A DNA stretch of 64,000 nt from Sphingobacteriales bacterium (GTDB lineage Bacteria; Bacteroidota; Bacteroidia; Chitinophagales; JADIYW01). The notes under the pieces are model-generated. The model did not search any database. It was given only the letters and a program-made list of their open reading frames with translations, and had not been told where the DNA came from. Below, piece after piece: positions 62,239 through 64,000 of the stretch. The stretch's first letter is position 1; every line of letters starts with the position of its first letter. A program made the position numbers and the translations under genes. The stretch spans positions 248,001 to 312,000 of the forward strand of contig JADKIQ010000005.1 of NCBI GenBank assembly GCA_016721245.1. Reading direction: 5' to 3'.

Positions 62239-62365
62239 GTCATTTTGAGCGCAACGAGAAATCTGTTCAACCTAACGTCATTGCGAGCCTAATGCAGCGA
62301 AGCACGGCAATCTGTTCAAACAAATGTATCTAATTCAAAAGATCTCTCACTTCGTTCGGGATGAC
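62239..62365. repeat. Cluster of GTCATTxCGAGC-type interspersed repeats
   Basis: Three units fill the gap after ybeY: GTCATTTTGAGCGCAACGAG-AAATCT (62239-62264), GTCATTGCGAGC...GGCAATCT (62277-62313), and an inverted unit AGATCTCTCACTTCGTTCGG-GATGAC (62340-62365). The first two share a trailing CTGTTCAA. A TGACAC-TTC-GTGTCA hairpin (62362-62376) follows and includes the stop codon of the 72-residue gene. Confidence 0.75.
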
Positions 62366-62373
62366 ACTTCGTG

Positions 62374-62592
62374 TCACTTCTCTCTGCTGAACGATGTTTT
62401 TTCTATCTCATCACTGCTGATATAACCACCGCTTGATTCATCTTTGACAACGGTATCGCGATGCCATTCCTCTACCATCAATTTTTCATCTTCCTTTAGA
62501 ATAGAAATATTGAGCTGCTGGATATACTTTTGAAGCATCGCCTGTACTTCCTCCACTTTATCATCAGGTACCGTTATTGTAATTTGTTTCAT
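62374..62592 (-). CDS. Small protein, possible antitoxin-like, unknown
   Basis: A 72-residue protein with start ATG 62590-62592. The N-terminus 'MKQITITVPDDKVEEVQAMLQKY' resembles small helical proteins encoded beside toxin genes, and the C-terminus is 'SSGGYISSDEIEKTSFSREK'. No toxin gene is adjacent and no DNA-binding motif is clear, so the antitoxin label is only a possibility. Its last codon and stop overlap a palindrome in the repeat cluster. Confidence 0.55.
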   Translation of the reverse strand: MKQITITVPDDKVEEVQAMLQKYIQQLNISILKEDEKLMVEEWHRDTVVKDESSGGYISSDEIEKTSFSREK

Positions 62593-62645
62593 GTTTTAAA
62601 AATAACAAGAAAAACGGAAATTTTGTTCCTTTGAAATATATAGAT

Positions 62646-63053
62646 TTATTTACTCGCATATGTGGCAGATGATTTACTATAAAATATAGTTGAACCGAAT
62701 ACCAGCCGGTTTTCCTGTGCTTCATATATAACCGGAACGGGTTTTTCTGCTCCATGTATAATATAAATGGTGCTGTTATTGATCATCCATTTACCTCTGC
62801 CTGTAACAATATATTTATTTTGTCTGTACTCGAAGGAAATAAAGGTGCCATTGGCATTAAACTGACAATAAACGGTAGTTGCCGTTTTTTGAGTAGCGGA
62901 AATCCTTTCCCAGGTTCCCGTTATACTGTTGTCTATTTTGTTAACTAACAAATTATAACGATTGGTCGTCATGTTTCGGGTTTTAGCCCGGGAAGAACTG
63001 AATGTTGTAGTCAATACGATAATTACTGCTGCAAACCGGAATGTGCTTTTCAT
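62646..63053 (-). CDS. Small exported protein, lipocalin-like pattern, unknown
   Basis: A 135-residue protein from ATG 63051-63053 (MKSTFRFAAVIIVLTTTFSSS), a probable signal peptide. A longer in-frame start exists at 63101, but it places extra polar residues before the hydrophobic stretch. The mature part has the pattern 'ITGTWERISATQKTATTVYCQFNANGTFISFEY' and 'GRGKWMINNSTIYI', as in small lipocalin-like domains that begin with a GxW. No function is assigned. Confidence 0.6.
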   Translation of the reverse strand: MKSTFRFAAVIIVLTTTFSSSRAKTRNMTTNRYNLLVNKIDNSITGTWERISATQKTATTVYCQFNANGTFISFEYRQNKYIVTGRGKWMINNSTIYIIHGAEKPVPVIYEAQENRLVFGSTIFYSKSSATYASK

Positions 63054-63226
63054 GATGTTACTTTTTTTGTTTTTAATAATCTCACCCATTGAGATACACA
63101 AAGCACACCAATTCCATAAAAAAATAAAAAATAATTTTTGCTTACGCCGGAGCTGTCATCAATAATTTTATGAATGCTGAAAGTTAATGCCAGTACTAAG
63201 AATACTCTACATATAAAAGAACAGAC

Positions 63227-64000
63227 TTAATAAAACATGGCCACGCTTAAGCCTTTGGAGGCAGAAGGCCAGTTGTAGGTATGCAAAGTTCTGCCGTTAA
63301 AATCATAGGTAGAAAATCCGTTTGCAGGCAAACTGAAATCCATGCCTTTAAAGGATTGTACTCCTGTGAACAAGGGCACAGAGGTATAATCTGAAACGGA
63401 ATTCCGGTTGTTATCAAACATAAAATACGCCAGTGTGTTTAATTCTTTAGCAGCAAACGTGGTATTCACGCAATTATTGCCATTGATGGTTAAATTATCT
63501 CTGCCCAGCAACACCGTTTTGGAAACACTGAAAAAAATGGAAACGCCCTGTGTGGCCGTAAACGGAATAATGGCATTAAAACCGATATTTAACAAGCTGC
63601 CTTGTGGCGGAAAGGTGCGCAGATAAACCATGTGATTCGAAGTCCTGAACGGCTCGAAATAAAAATGAATCGGACGGTCGCCGGGCTTTCCGGTAGAAAC
63701 CTGAAATTCATAATACGTATTTTTCTTTGCATTGAAATTTTTGTAATACCCTTTTGCATCTGTAAATAAAGTAGCACTCGGTGCCGCCGTCAGTCGTTCA
63801 GCATTCGTTGCGTTTACTTCATAAATTTCAATTCTGTTATTCGCACTCACATTATTTTCTATAAAGCTCACCAATTTGCAGGAAATAACAACATTTTCAC
63901 TTTCTGGAATAAGGGTTGCAGGAATCTTTCCGTCATTAAAAAATTTGAACAACTCAATAAACGATTCCTCGCACGATGCAATTTCATTGTGGTCTTTGTT
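63227..64000 (-). CDS. C-terminal part of an exported protein, possibly alpha/beta-hydrolase (cut by window edge)
   Basis: The minus-strand frame is open from base 64000 to the stop at 63227, giving at least 257 residues; the 5' end is outside the window, so an internal TTG start at 63952 is not needed. The fragment starts 'NKDHNEIASCEESFIELFKFFND', which fits the catalytic-His loop (DH) at the end of a lipase or PHB-depolymerase-like hydrolase. A beta-sandwich region ('IEIYEVNATNAERLTAAPSATLFTDAKGYYKNF') and a second beta domain follow. This is inferred from sequence style only. Another domain type could equally occupy this place. Confidence 0.5.
   Translation of the reverse strand, partial: NKDHNEIASCEESFIELFKFFNDGKIPATLIPESENVVISCKLVSFIENNVSANNRIEIYEVNATNAERLTAAPSATLFTDAKGYYKNFNAKKNTYYEFQVSTGKPGDRPIHFYFEPFRTSNHMVYLRTFPPQGSLLNIGFNAIIPFTATQGVSIFFSVSKTVLLGRDNLTINGNNCVNTTFAAKELNTLAYFMFDNNRNSVSDYTSVPLFTGVQSFKGMDFSLPANGFSTYDFNGRTLHTYNWPSASKGLSVAMFY

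Noticed and set aside
62374..62592. Antitoxin of a type II toxin-antitoxin pair
   Set aside because: There is no adjacent toxin gene, and the next gene upstream is an exported protein.
1..64000. tRNA, rRNA, integrase or phage structural genes
   Set aside because: None was recognised on either strand. The ORF6N remnant alone does not support a prophage.

Overview
The window is an AT-rich chromosomal segment from a Bacteroidota bacterium, probably of the Chitinophagales/Sphingobacteriales type. The phylum call rests on the -7 promoter elements of the TAnnTTTG class, a DUF6089(PorG-like)-uppS-bamA-skp-skp-murI cluster, families largely restricted to the phylum (DUF5686, DUF4175, DUF6089, the MurG-like GT28 group) and the phylum's typical dispersed palindromic intergenic repeats. 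No rRNA, tRNA, CRISPR array, integrase or transposase was seen. Almost all genes look chromosomal and housekeeping.

Layout. 1-1673: edge-truncated glycosyltransferase and leuB. 1750-7931: a five-gene same-strand run encoding a TPR-CHAT caspase-like protein (frameshifted), a two-TM K+ channel with RCK domains overlapping it by 14 bp, an arginyl/leucyl-tRNA-protein-transferase-like protein, a Crp/Fnr regulator and a small secreted Cys protein, closed by a terminator. 7974-14059: small secreted and membrane proteins, a GH1 glycosidase and an M1 aminopeptidase. 14263-20698: biotin carrier, O-methyltransferase, glucosaminidase-LysM, hypoxanthine phosphoribosyltransferase, pentapeptide protein, yceD-rpmF, efp and accB. 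20699-23889: accB and accC are separated by a PD40 gene and a DUF559 endonuclease-like gene wrapped in palindromic repeats. 24077-31873: AT-rich helical-repeat gene, frameshifted uvrA carrying an in-frame palindromic repeat, sigma factor, cdsA, CPBP protease, dusB and a broken ORF6N gene. 31962-43646: YdeI-like protein, two glycosyltransferases, murI, the outer-membrane biogenesis cluster, a UDP-sugar epimerase and a thioredoxin-like protein. 43719-52031: EamA transporter, a 45-residue lipoprotein, gamma-carbonic anhydrase, the UDP-glucuronate/UDP-xylose pair (ugd, uxs), two multi-span membrane proteins and a frameshifted wecE-like aminotransferase, together a surface-glycan region. 52020-64000: CBS protein, DUF5686, exonuclease III, oligopeptide-binding lipoprotein, a large coiled-coil DUF4175 protein, an anti-sigma-type ATPase, ybeY and small proteins, ending in a protein cut by the right edge.

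Two themes stand out. First, short palindromic repeats are not confined to intergenic DNA: one lies in frame inside uvrA, one disrupts an ORF6N gene, and others form the 3' ends of a DUF559 gene and of a 72-residue gene. Second, three genes (TPR-CHAT, uvrA, wecE) each carry what looks like a single-base loss. Two of these lie in A-tracts and one in a short T/A run, so sequencing error must be excluded before any is called a pseudogene. The best candidate for an undescribed system is the TPR-CHAT/K+ channel operon at 1750-7931. That proposal is an inference from gene order.
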